The notes under the pieces: generated by a model | The model's input: the letters and a program-made list of their open reading frames with translations, nothing else | What the model was told of the DNA's origin: nothing | The model's database searches: none | Shown here: positions 5,581-12,252 of the stretch, piece after piece | Numbering within the stretch: position 1 is the stretch's first letter | Layout: every line of letters starts with the position of its first letter | Assembly: GCA_963762825.1 (NCBI GenBank) | Contig: CAVXLZ010000003.1 | Location: 1 to 12,252, forward strand | DNA from: Miltoncostaea sp963762825 | GTDB lineage: Bacteria > Actinomycetota > Thermoleophilia > Miltoncostaeales > Miltoncostaeaceae | DNA: 12,252 bases | Direction of reading: 5' to 3' | Program-made: the position numbers and the translations under genes

Positions 5581-6795
5581 GTGTCGACCAGCTCTCAACC
5601 CGCCCCGCCCGATGGGGCAAAGGACTCGCACGCCCTCGTCGTCGGCGTGCCCACCGAGACCCTCGAGGGCGAGCGCCGAGTAGCGCTCACCCCGGCGGTG
5701 ATCGCGGCCCTGGGGAAGCTCGGGGCCTCGGTCGTCGTCGAGTCGGGGGCGGGGGTGGCGTCGGGCTTCACCGACGACGCCTACGTCGAGAAGGGCGCGA
5801 CCATCGGAACCCGCGACGACGCGCTCGGGGCCCCGGTGGTCGTCTGCGTGAGGGTGCTCGGAAGCGACCCCTCCAGCCCCGACCTCTCCAAGCTGCACGC
5901 CGGCCAGGTCGTCGTCGGCATGGCCGCGCCGTTCGCCGAGCCGCGGGTGTCCGCCGCGGTCGCCACGAGCGGGGCCACGCTCCACTCCCTCGAGCTGGTG
6001 CCGCGCACGACGCGCGCCCAGTCGATGGACGTGCTCAGCTCCCAGGCCACCATCTCGGGCTTCAAGGCCGTGCTGCTCGCGGGGGTGGCGCTGCCCAAGG
6101 TCTTCCCGCTCATGACCACGGCGGCCGGCACCATGGCGCCGGCCCGCGTGTTCGTGGTGGGCGCCGGTGTCGCCGGGCTGTCGGCCATCGCCACCGCCCG
6201 CCGCCTAGGAGCCGTCGTCGAGGCGTACGACGTGCGCGATGCGGCCAAGGAGGAGGTCAAGAGCCTCGGCGCCAAGTTCGTCGAGTTCGACCTCGACACC
6301 GGCCAGGAGGGCGGGGGCTCGGGTGCCTACGCGACCAAGATGAGCGACGAGGCCATCGCCAAGCAGCGCGAGCTGATGCTCAAGGTGGTGGCGCGCTCGG
6401 ACGTGGTCATCACGACCGCCCAGGTGCAGGGCGCCACGGCCCCGGTGCTGGTCACCGAGGAGATGGTGCGGGCGATGGCCCCCGGCTCAGTGGTGGTCGA
6501 TCTGGCCGCCGAACAGGGCGGCAACGTCGAGCCGAGTCGCCCCGGCGAGACGGTCAACGTCGGCGGCGTGTCGGTCATCGGGCCGGTCAACCTGCCCTCG
6601 CAGGCCCCCAACCACGCGAGCCTGATGTACGGCAAGAACGTCGCCAACTTCCTCGCGCTCATCATCTCCGACGGCACCGTCGCGCCCGATCCGGAGGACG
6701 ACATCGTCAACCAGAGCATGGTCTGCAGGGGCGGGAGCATCGTCAACGAGAGGGTTAAGACCGCCCTCGCCGCGGAGGAGGGTGCCGCCTCATGA
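5581..6795 (+). CDS. pntAA: NAD(P) transhydrogenase subunit alpha part 1 (NAD(H)-binding domain I)
   Basis: 404 residues. This soluble subunit binds NAD(H) and passes hydride to NADP in the proton-driven transhydrogenase, making NADPH. Seen are the N-terminal VGVPTET...ERRVALTP block (from about residue 21), the conserved RAQSMDVLSSQA region near residue 143, the Rossmann motif GAGVAGL near 192 followed by the acidic AYDVRD, and a C-terminal VVVDLAAEQGGNVE block. The length suits the split three-gene form of the enzyme. The GTG at 5581 is chosen because a promoter lies just upstream; the frame is open back to an ATG at 5398, but those 61 codons cover the promoter and do not look like the family. 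GGGAAG upstream is a weak Shine-Dalgarno. The stop overlaps pntAB as ATGA. Confidence 0.93.
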   Translation: MSTSSQPAPPDGAKDSHALVVGVPTETLEGERRVALTPAVIAALGKLGASVVVESGAGVASGFTDDAYVEKGATIGTRDDALGAPVVVCVRVLGSDPSSPDLSKLHAGQVVVGMAAPFAEPRVSAAVATSGATLHSLELVPRTTRAQSMDVLSSQATISGFKAVLLAGVALPKVFPLMTTAAGTMAPARVFVVGAGVAGLSAIATARRLGAVVEAYDVRDAAKEEVKSLGAKFVEFDLDTGQEGGGSGAYATKMSDEAIAKQRELMLKVVARSDVVITTAQVQGATAPVLVTEEMVRAMAPGSVVVDLAAEQGGNVEPSRPGETVNVGGVSVIGPVNLPSQAPNHASLMYGKNVANFLALIISDGTVAPDPEDDIVNQSMVCRGGSIVNERVKTALAAEEGAAS

Positions 6796-7121
6796 GCACG
6801 GACGTCATCATCACCAGCCTCTTCATCTTCTCCCTCGCGGCCTTCGTCGGCTTCGAGGTCATCCGGCGCATCCCCAAGCTCCTCCACACGCCGCTGATGG
6901 CCCTCACCAACGCGCTCTCGGCGATCGCGCTGGTGATCTCGATCGTCATCCTCGGCCAGGGCCACTCGACCTACGCGCAGGTGCTCGGCTTCATCGCCGT
7001 GGTCGCCTCGTCGATCAACGTCGTCGGCGGCTTCATCATCACCGACCGCATGCTCAAGATGTTCAAGCCGCGTGAGCGCGTCGCGAAGCCTGCCGCCGGC
7101 TCAGAGGACGGGGCCGCCTGA
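6792..7121 (+). CDS. pntAB: NAD(P) transhydrogenase subunit alpha part 2 (membrane)
   Basis: 109 residues, all membrane domain: three predicted helices at about 5-25, 40-60 and 62-85. The family signatures LHTPLMALTNALSAIALV and NVVGGFIITDRMLKMF are both present. It forms part of the proton channel (domain II) together with PntB. The ATG overlaps the pntAA stop (ATGA) and its own stop TGA shares one base with the pntB start (TGATG), so the three subunits are translationally coupled. Confidence 0.94.
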   Translation: MSTDVIITSLFIFSLAAFVGFEVIRRIPKLLHTPLMALTNALSAIALVISIVILGQGHSTYAQVLGFIAVVASSINVVGGFIITDRMLKMFKPRERVAKPAAGSEDGAA

Positions 7122-8527
7122 TGGACCGCATGAACTGGATCGAGCTCGCCTACTTGGTGGCCGCACTCGGCTTCGCCTTCTCGCTCAAGTGGATGTCGCA
7201 GGCCTCGACCGCCCGCCGCGGCGTCCTCGCCGGCGAGGCCGGCTTCGCCATCGCGATCGTCGCCACCCTCTTCTGGCCCGGCATCACCGGCGAGGGCTTC
7301 ATCCTCATCGCCGTCGCCCTGCTGATCGGATCGGCGATCGGCGTTCCGCTGGGCCTCCTCGTGCCGATGACGGCCATGCCCCAGCGGATCGCCCTCTCGC
7401 ACGCCTTCGGCGGTCTCGCCGCCGGCCTGATCGGCTGCGCGCACTTCTTCCTCGAGCGCGAGGGCTTCTCGAAGTTCGACCTGATGGTGATCGGCATCGA
7501 GATCGCCCTCGGTTTCCTCGTGTTCACCGGCTCGCTGATGGCGGCCGGGAAGCTGCAGGAGTGGCTGCCGCAGCGCCCGATCGTGTACCCGGGCCAGAAC
7601 ATCGTCAACCTGCTGGTGCTCGGCGTCGCCGTGGTGCTCGTGATCTTCCAGATGTTCAATCCGGACCAGGATTGGGCCGTGCCGGTGATCGCCGCCCTCG
7701 GCATGCTCTTCGGCGTCTTCCTGATCATCCCGATCGGCGGCGCCGACATGCCGACGGTCATCGCCCTCTTGAACGCATACGCCGGCCTCTCGGCCGCGGC
7801 GCTCGGCTTCGTGCTGGACAGCAAGCTGCTGATCGTGGCCGGCGCGCTTGACGGAGCGTCGGGCCTGATCCTCGCCATCATCATGTGCCGGGCCATGAAC
7901 CGCTCCTTCTCGAACGTCCTCTTCGGGGCGTTCGGCGCTACCGACGCGGTCGGATCGGGTGAGCACGTGGACCAGGGCACCTATCGCACCGCCTCGATCG
8001 ACGAGGCCGCCGACCTGATGAAGATCGCCGGTTCGGTGGTGATCGTGCCCGGCTACGGGATGGCCGTGGCGCAGGCTCAGCACAAGGTGCGCGAGCTGGC
8101 CGACGCCCTCGAGAAGGAGGGCGTGGACGTCCGCTTCGCCATCCATCCGGTGGCCGGGCGCATGCCCGGGCACATGAACGTGCTGCTGGCCGAGGCGAAC
8201 GTGCCCTACGAGCAGCTGCTCGACATGGACGAGATCCAGGGCGACTTCCCCCAGACCGACGTGGTCCTGGTGCTCGGCGCCAACGACGTCGTCAACCCGG
8301 CCGCCCGCCACGACAAGTCGAGCCCGATCTACGGCATGCCGATCCTCGACGTGGACAAGGCCCAGACGGTCTTCGTGGTCAAGCGCAGCATGCGCGCGGG
8401 CTTCGCCGGCATCGAGAACGAGCTCTTCTTCAACGAGCGCACCTCGATGGTGTTCGGCGACGCGAAGTCGGTGGTATCCGAGCTCACGACCGAGGTCACC
8501 GGCCAGCGGGACGCCATCGGGCTGTAG
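7121..8527 (+). CDS. pntB: NAD(P) transhydrogenase subunit beta (membrane domain and NADP(H)-binding domain III)
   Basis: 468 residues. The first roughly 280 residues form a hydrophobic domain with about nine helices. It includes the SHAFGGLAA segment with His94, in the position of the channel histidine studied in Escherichia coli PntB. The C-terminal part is the NADP(H) domain: PGYGMAVAQAQ near 309, GRMPGHMNVLLAEA near 346, GANDVVNPAA near 386, and the KRSMRAGFAGIENELF block near the end. All key segments are intact, so the complex should be functional. ATG at 7121 is used; a second in-frame ATG at 7130 cannot be excluded. A weak hairpin with five Ts follows the stop. Confidence 0.95.
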   Translation: MDRMNWIELAYLVAALGFAFSLKWMSQASTARRGVLAGEAGFAIAIVATLFWPGITGEGFILIAVALLIGSAIGVPLGLLVPMTAMPQRIALSHAFGGLAAGLIGCAHFFLEREGFSKFDLMVIGIEIALGFLVFTGSLMAAGKLQEWLPQRPIVYPGQNIVNLLVLGVAVVLVIFQMFNPDQDWAVPVIAALGMLFGVFLIIPIGGADMPTVIALLNAYAGLSAAALGFVLDSKLLIVAGALDGASGLILAIIMCRAMNRSFSNVLFGAFGATDAVGSGEHVDQGTYRTASIDEAADLMKIAGSVVIVPGYGMAVAQAQHKVRELADALEKEGVDVRFAIHPVAGRMPGHMNVLLAEANVPYEQLLDMDEIQGDFPQTDVVLVLGANDVVNPAARHDKSSPIYGMPILDVDKAQTVFVVKRSMRAGFAGIENELFFNERTSMVFGDAKSVVSELTTEVTGQRDAIGL

Positions 8528-8528
8528 A

Positions 8529-8552
8529 ACCCACGGCGCGGGTGCGCTTTTT
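8529..8552 (+). terminator. Weak hairpin and T-run after pntB
   Basis: ACCCAC pairs imperfectly with GCGGGT (8529-8543). Alternatively GCGC-GGGT-GCGC (8536-8547) directly precedes TTTTT (8548-8552). Either stem is short, so termination may be partial. Confidence 0.4.
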
Positions 8553-8578
8553 GTGAGGATCGGATGAAATGTCCTCAC
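8553..8578. promoter_or_regulatory. Inverted repeat upstream of the secreted-protein gene
   Basis: Perfect 7-base arms GTGAGGA (8553-8559) and TCCTCAC (8572-8578) are separated by 12 bases. It could be a dimeric repressor operator or an RNA hairpin. It lies between pntB and the gene at 8640, directly after the T-run. No clear promoter boxes are seen around it. Confidence 0.4.
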
Positions 8579-8588
8579 GCCGCGGTAG

Positions 8589-8625
8589 CGAGAGGCCGAT
8601 GATGCCTGTGGGCCTCCCCCTCTCG
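8589..8625 (+). promoter_or_regulatory. Alternative hairpins in the leader of the secreted-protein gene
   Basis: CGAGAGG (8589-8595) can pair with CCTCTCG (8619-8625). Alternatively GAGGCC (8592-8597) can pair with GGCCTC (8611-8616). The two stems share bases and exclude each other, and they end shortly before the GAAGGA ribosome site at 8628-8633. Regulatory use is inference. Confidence 0.3.
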
Positions 8626-8639
8626 ACGAAGGACGTGCG

Positions 8640-9236
8640 ATGCGCGCCACTCCCCTCCTCCTCGCCCTCTCCCTTGCCGCCGCCGCTGCGACGCCAGCGG
8701 TGCTCGTGGCCCACCCCGGCGAGCGCGGCGGCGAGTCGTCGCCCGCGCGCGACGCCGCGCAGGGACCCAAGGGCGACAGGCCCTCGGGAGGCAAGGATGA
8801 CGTGAAGAAGGGCAAGCGCGCGCGGGGCCCCAAGGGCACCCATCACCTGCTGAGGGCCTGCGTCGTGAGCGATGCGACCGCAGATGGCGTGGACCTCTCG
8901 GTGCTCGGCGGCAACCGCCACATGCGCCGGGCGCTCGACGGGGCCGACACCTTCACCGCCCCGCTCGACGACGCGACCGTCGTGCGGCTGGTGGGGAAGG
9001 CGCGCGTCCTGCCCGCCGGCAGCACCCCGCGGCGCCTGGCGAAGATCGGGACCTTCGACGACCTGGATGCCGGCGACAGCGTGATCGTGCGGTTCCGCGC
9101 CAAGCGGGGCGTGGGCGCCGCCGACCTGCCGGCCGCCTTCCGGGTCATCGACCGGGGGCCGTCCTCCAAGTGCGAGGCGCCGGCCACGACTCCGCCCGAG
9201 GAGCAGCCTCCGGCGGACGAGCAGCCGAGCCTCTAG
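8640..9236 (+). CDS. Secreted protein, possibly DUF5666-like
   Basis: 198 residues. An N-terminal signal peptide (hydrophobic run about 5-23, possible cut near LVA/HPG) is followed by a Gly/Lys/Arg-rich low-complexity linker (about 28-68). A beta-rich domain (about 69-172) then contains the pattern 'DDATVVRLVGKA...IGTFDDLDAGDSVIVRFRA'. That arrangement is like DUF5666-type domains, but I cannot confirm it. A Pro/Glu-rich tail (PPEEQPPADEQPSL) ends the protein. Only two cysteines remain, one at each edge of the domain, so a disulfide is possible. The ATG at 8640 has GAAGGA six bases upstream. No partner gene gives a clue to its role; it lies alone between pnt and the ETF-QO gene. Confidence 0.78.
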   Translation: MRATPLLLALSLAAAAATPAVLVAHPGERGGESSPARDAAQGPKGDRPSGGKDDVKKGKRARGPKGTHHLLRACVVSDATADGVDLSVLGGNRHMRRALDGADTFTAPLDDATVVRLVGKARVLPAGSTPRRLAKIGTFDDLDAGDSVIVRFRAKRGVGAADLPAAFRVIDRGPSSKCEAPATTPPEEQPPADEQPSL

Positions 9237-9265
9237 GGGCGATCGACAGGGCACCGCACGGGAGG

Positions 9266-9291
9266 CCGGGTCGGTAAGATCGACCCGGTTT
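9266..9291 (+). terminator. Hairpin with TTT, also holding a possible -10 box
   Basis: CCGGGTCG (9266-9273) pairs perfectly with CGACCCGG (9281-9288) around a 7-base loop and is followed by TTT. It lies 30 bases after the stop of the secreted-protein gene and could end its transcript. The loop contains TAAGAT (9275-9280), a good -10 match, so the same dyad may instead be the promoter or operator of the ETF-QO gene. Confidence 0.5.
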
Positions 9292-9319
9292 CCCGTTCCC
9301 GACTCTGCGAGCCGCCCGA

Positions 9320-11017
9320 ATGAGCACCCTCCCGGCCGACTACCCGCCACCCTTCCGCCCCTCCGACAATGTCCTGCTACCCAGCGCGGGCGAGGACGAG
9401 CGGATCGACGTCGGGGTCCTCATCGTCGGCGCCGGGCCCGCGGGTCTCGCCACCGCGGTGCGCCTCGGCCAGCTCCTGGCCGACGATCCCGAGCTCACCG
9501 AGCAGCTCGGCGAGGTGCCGATCGCCGTGGCCGAGAAGGGCAAGACCTCCGGCTCGCATCTGCTCTCGGGCGCGGTCATGCGGCCCGGGCCGATCAAGAC
9601 CCTCTTCCCGGACCTCGCCGACGCGGACATCCCGCACTACGGCGAGGTGACCGGAGAGGCCGTCTACCTGATGCGGCCGAACGGCAAGATCCGCATCCCC
9701 ACCCCACCCCAGATGAAGAACCACGGCAACTGGGTGGTGTCGATCAGCCAGATGGCGCGCTGGATGAGCGAGCAGGCCGAGGAGCTCGGCGCCTTCATGC
9801 TCCCCGAGACGGACTGCCAGAAGCTCCTGGTCGACCAGGGGCGCGTGATGGGGGTCGTCACCGGCGACAAGGGCCGCGGTCGCGACGGCGAGGAGCTCCC
9901 GGCGTTCGAGCCCGGTGCCGAGATGCACGCCAAGGTGACCGTCATCGCCGAGGGCACCCCCGGGCACCTGGCCGGCGTGGTGCGCAGCCACTTCGAGCTC
10001 GACCGCGACTCCACCCAGAGCTGGGAGCTCGGGGTGAAGGAGGTCTGGCAGGTGCCCACGCCGCTCAAGAAGGTCATCCACACGCTCGGATGGCCGCTGC
10101 GGTTCGGCAACAAGTACCGCGAGTACGGGGGCTCGTGGATCTACCCGATGGGCGACGACAAGATCTCGATCGGCTACGTGATCGGCCTCGACTACGCCGA
10201 CGCCACCCTCTCGCCGCACGATGTGCTCCAGCAGTTCAAGACGCACCCGTTCGTGAGCGAGATCCTGGCCGGCGGCACCCGCCTCGCATGGGGTGCCAAG
10301 ACGATCCCGGGCGGCGGTCTCTGGGGCCTGCCGAGCCGGATGCACGTGCCGGGGGCGGTGCTCGTCGGCGACAGCGCCGGCTTCGTGGACATGATGGCCC
10401 TGAAGGGAGTGCACCACGCGATCCACTCCGGCATCCTCGCGGCCGAGTCGATTCACGAGGCGCTGAAGGCCGGCAAGGCCACGAGCCCGGCCGGGCTCTG
10501 GGGCTACACCAGCCGGATCCGCGACTCGAGCATCTGGAAGGATCTCTGGAAGGTCCGCAACATCCGCCCCGCCTTCCAGAAGGGCTTCCTCTACGGCGGG
10601 ATGGTGCACGGGATGGCCACGGCGTCGTTCGGTCACGCCCCCCGCAAGCGGATCCGCTCGAAGGCCGACGCCCGGGAGCCGGTGTTCATCGGCAACCGCC
10701 GCCGGACCTACCCCGACCCCAACGGCCAGCTCACGTTCGACAAGCTCTCGAGCGTCTTCGCCAGCGGCAACCAGACCCGCGACGACCAGCCGAGCCACAT
10801 CCGCGTGCAGACCGAGGTGCCCGTCGCGCTCGCCACCGCCTGGGTCAGCATGTGCCCGGCGCAGGTCTACGAGATCGACGAGGCCGGCCCGGCCAACGGC
10901 ACGGTGACGTTGAAGGTCAACCCCTCCAACTGCGTCCAGTGCGGCGCCATCACCGCCAAGGGCGGCCGCCTGACGCCGCCCGAGGGTGGCAGCGGCCCCG
11001 AGTACACGATCACCTGA
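9320..11017 (+). CDS. Electron-transfer flavoprotein:quinone oxidoreductase, with a three-cysteine iron-sulfur site
   Basis: 565 residues. ETF-QO passes electrons from ETF (fatty-acid and amino-acid oxidation) to the membrane quinone pool using FAD and a [4Fe-4S] cluster. The FAD motif GAGPAGLA starts at residue 37, with GSHLLSGAV near 78, WIYPMGDDKISIGYVIGLDY near 273, and the second FAD segment VGDSAGFVDMMALKGVHHAIHSG near 352. The C-terminal ferredoxin-like part has Cys512 (MCPAQVYE), Cys538 and Cys541 (NCVQCG). The canonical fourth cysteine, three residues after Cys541, is Ile544, and the usual DIKDP is replaced by TAKGG. The end PPEGGSGPEY is conserved. The ATG at 9320 lacks a good Shine-Dalgarno. 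No etfAB lies in the window. The stop overlaps the next gene's proposed CTG start as CTGA. Confidence 0.92.
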   Translation: MSTLPADYPPPFRPSDNVLLPSAGEDERIDVGVLIVGAGPAGLATAVRLGQLLADDPELTEQLGEVPIAVAEKGKTSGSHLLSGAVMRPGPIKTLFPDLADADIPHYGEVTGEAVYLMRPNGKIRIPTPPQMKNHGNWVVSISQMARWMSEQAEELGAFMLPETDCQKLLVDQGRVMGVVTGDKGRGRDGEELPAFEPGAEMHAKVTVIAEGTPGHLAGVVRSHFELDRDSTQSWELGVKEVWQVPTPLKKVIHTLGWPLRFGNKYREYGGSWIYPMGDDKISIGYVIGLDYADATLSPHDVLQQFKTHPFVSEILAGGTRLAWGAKTIPGGGLWGLPSRMHVPGAVLVGDSAGFVDMMALKGVHHAIHSGILAAESIHEALKAGKATSPAGLWGYTSRIRDSSIWKDLWKVRNIRPAFQKGFLYGGMVHGMATASFGHAPRKRIRSKADAREPVFIGNRRRTYPDPNGQLTFDKLSSVFASGNQTRDDQPSHIRVQTEVPVALATAWVSMCPAQVYEIDEAGPANGTVTLKVNPSNCVQCGAITAKGGRLTPPEGGSGPEYTIT

Positions 11018-11661
11018 GCACGGCGCCGCACCCCACCTCCCGGGGCCTCCTGGTCTGGATGCAGGCCAACCCCGGGCGGCTGCGGGAGCTCCTCGACGCC
11101 GAGGCCGGTGGCTCGGACGATCTCGCCCCGGCGGGTGATCCGGCGGTGCGCGCTCACCTCGGCTTCGTCGCCGCCGCCCTCGCCGCCAACGCGGCCCCGG
11201 CCGCCGCCTCCGCGCTCGATGGATTCTCGGAGGCACTCCCCGGCCTGTTGAGCGAGCGCGAGCCGATGGTGGACGAGCACCTCCGACGCATCGGCGAGGC
11301 GACCGCGTTCGAGCTCGGCCTGCAGTTCGGCGACGAGGCCCGGGACGACCCGAGCGTGCGCGCGATGATCGATCGCCGTATGCGCATCGCCGCGTGGACG
11401 CGCGTGTTCCTCGATGCTCTCGACGAGGTCCGCCCGGGCGCGGATCCCATCGCGGGCGACGTGCTCGCCTGGATGGCCGAGCGCCAGGCGCGTCTCGCCG
11501 ACACCATCTTCTCGATGGACCGCCGCGCGAAGGAGGCCGAGATGGCCCGTGGCGGACCCGACGCCGTCGCGAACCCCGAGGTCGTCAACCGCATCGGCCA
11601 GGCGGCGATGCTCCAGGCCCACACGCGATTCCTCGTGGAGGCGATCGCCGAGCACGTGTGA
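11014..11661 (+). CDS. Unrecognised helical protein coupled to the ETF-QO gene (probable CTG start)
   Basis: I do not recognise this protein. From CTG at 11014 it has 215 residues; from the first ATG at 11059 it has 200. The CTG is preferred because all 14 codons between them after the CTG end in G or C, the helix GLLVWMQANPGRLRELL would otherwise be cut, and the CTGA overlap with the ETF-QO stop mirrors the other coupled junctions here. The protein looks all-alpha: an Ala-rich middle (AAALAANAAPAAASALDGF), charged amphipathic helices (EPMVDEHLRRIGEATAFELGL, AMIDRRMRIAAWTRVF), no cysteine, no signal peptide and no membrane helix. It is probably cytoplasmic. Co-transcription suggests a job linked to ETF-QO, but nothing in the sequence shows what it is. 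Confidence 0.78.
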   Translation: MSTAPHPTSRGLLVWMQANPGRLRELLDAEAGGSDDLAPAGDPAVRAHLGFVAAALAANAAPAAASALDGFSEALPGLLSEREPMVDEHLRRIGEATAFELGLQFGDEARDDPSVRAMIDRRMRIAAWTRVFLDALDEVRPGADPIAGDVLAWMAERQARLADTIFSMDRRAKEAEMARGGPDAVANPEVVNRIGQAAMLQAHTRFLVEAIAEHV

Positions 11662-11679
11662 GCGCGGCGGCCCGCCCGT

Positions 11680-12192
11680 TCACCCTCCGTGTTCGCGGTG
11701 CAGCTCGATCATGGCGACGTAGCGCCGGGCGCCGGCGCGTATCCCCTCGCGCTCGTCCGCGGTCGTGGGCCGGAGCACGCGCCCGGGGACGCCGAGGACC
11801 ATCGATCCGGCCGGAACCGCGACGCCCTCCGGCACGACCGCCCCGGCCCCGATGATCGACCCGGCGCCGATCCGCGCGCCGTTCAGGATGATCGCGCCCA
11901 TGCCGACCAGCACCTCGTCGTCCACCAGGCAGCCGTGGACGCAGGCGAGGTGGCCGATAGTCACGCGCCGGCCGATGCGGCACGGGAGGCCGGGGTCGGA
12001 GTGCAGCACCGCCCCGTCCTGGACGTTGCTCTCGTCGCCGACGGTGATCACCTCGGCGTCGGCGCGGATCACCGCGCGCGGCCACACCGAGGTCGTCGCA
12101 CCGAGGCTCACCCGTCCGATCACCTCGGCGGCCTCGTGCACGAAGGCACCGGGATCGAGGTGCGGCACGTGGCCGTCGAGCGGGCGGATCAC
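11680..12192 (-). CDS. Gamma-carbonic-anhydrase-family hexapeptide protein
   Basis: 170 residues, the usual size for the YrdA/PaaY/gamma-carbonic-anhydrase family of left-handed beta-helix trimers. Hexapeptide repeats run through most of it (VIGRVSLGATTSVWP, VLVGMGAIILNGARIG, SIIGAGAVVPEG). The three expected metal-ligand histidines are present: VLH, then GH and VH in IGHLACVHG, so a zinc or iron site is likely intact. Carbonic anhydrase activity itself is uncertain, since many family members are inactive or act on acyl-CoA. The start is taken as GTG at 12192 because members begin with this VIRPLDG segment; an ATG at 12246 would add 18 atypical residues. No Shine-Dalgarno is seen. It converges on the helical-protein gene with an 18-base gap and no clear terminator. 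Confidence 0.87.
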   Translation of the reverse strand: MIRPLDGHVPHLDPGAFVHEAAEVIGRVSLGATTSVWPRAVIRADAEVITVGDESNVQDGAVLHSDPGLPCRIGRRVTIGHLACVHGCLVDDEVLVGMGAIILNGARIGAGSIIGAGAVVPEGVAVPAGSMVLGVPGRVLRPTTADEREGIRAGARRYVAMIELHREHGG

Positions 12193-12202
12193 GGTGCCGT
12201 GG

Positions 12203-12208
12203 AGGGTA
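12203..12208 (-). promoter_or_regulatory. Possible -10 box of a near-leaderless carbonic-anhydrase-like transcript
   Basis: TACCCT on the minus strand lies 10 bases before the GTG start at 12192. Its setting (CGCTACCCT, then GTGATC) repeats that of the PHP phosphatase gene. No -35 is evident. Confidence 0.35.
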
Positions 12209-12252
12209 GCGGCGAGCCCCGGCGAATGGGCCCAATGACCCTGCATCCGGCC

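Noticed and set aside
6971..8839. A 622-residue open frame on the minus strand across pntAB and pntB
   Set aside because: It is His/Glu/Arg-rich antisense of well-conserved transhydrogenase genes, kept open by GC-rich codon use.
9377..11236. A 619-residue open frame on the minus strand across the ETF-QO gene
   Set aside because: It is antisense to a clear ETF-QO and has no recognisable motifs.
1..12252. CRISPR arrays, insertion sequences, integrase or attachment sites near the two tRNAs
   Set aside because: No repeated spacer units, transposase or integrase motifs, or duplicated tRNA 3' ends were seen.

Overview
The window is GC-rich chromosomal DNA in which third codon positions are almost always G or C. 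The combination of a three-subunit proton-translocating transhydrogenase (pntAA-pntAB-pntB), tRNA genes without an encoded CCA end, GTG and possibly CTG starts, and an HtaA-like secreted protein suggests an actinomycetote, perhaps class Thermoleophilia. That placement is inference from gene character; no search was run. I see no mobile element, CRISPR array, rRNA or phage gene.

Layout from left to right. (1) 1-2713, minus strand: tRNA-Thr(CGU), a secreted HtaA-like protein, holB (clamp-loader delta prime), tmk (thymidylate kinase), and a 59-residue single-span membrane protein too short for usual ORF cut-offs. The last three form a tight overlapping cluster. (2) 2806-4500: an NAD-dependent sugar-nucleotide epimerase (plus) converges on a CpsB/YwqE-type PHP phosphatase (minus), a pairing typical of surface polysaccharide synthesis. 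As read, neither gene has a stop at the junction, and one added base near 3738-3761 would give both a sensible end. (3) 4587-4701: tRNA-Ala(CGC) with a clear promoter and a strong terminator. (4) 4715-5386, minus: a DUF2461 protein. (5) 5519-8552: the pnt operon with a recognisable promoter, ATGA and TGATG junctions and a weak terminator. (6) 8640-9236: a secreted protein of unknown role, possibly DUF5666-like. (7) 9320-11661: an electron-transfer-flavoprotein:quinone oxidoreductase (ETF-QO) missing one of its four iron-sulfur cysteines, coupled to an unrecognised helical protein. (8) 11680-12192, minus: a gamma-carbonic-anhydrase-family hexapeptide protein.

The functions are mostly housekeeping: dTTP synthesis and replication, NADPH supply from the proton gradient, electron entry into the quinone pool, and envelope sugars. 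The points most worth checking are the altered iron-sulfur site and the unknown protein coupled to it, the shared loss of stops at the convergent pair, the hidden small membrane protein, two apparent CTG starts at coupled junctions, and two genes that look leaderless with the same TACCCT box just before a GTG start.
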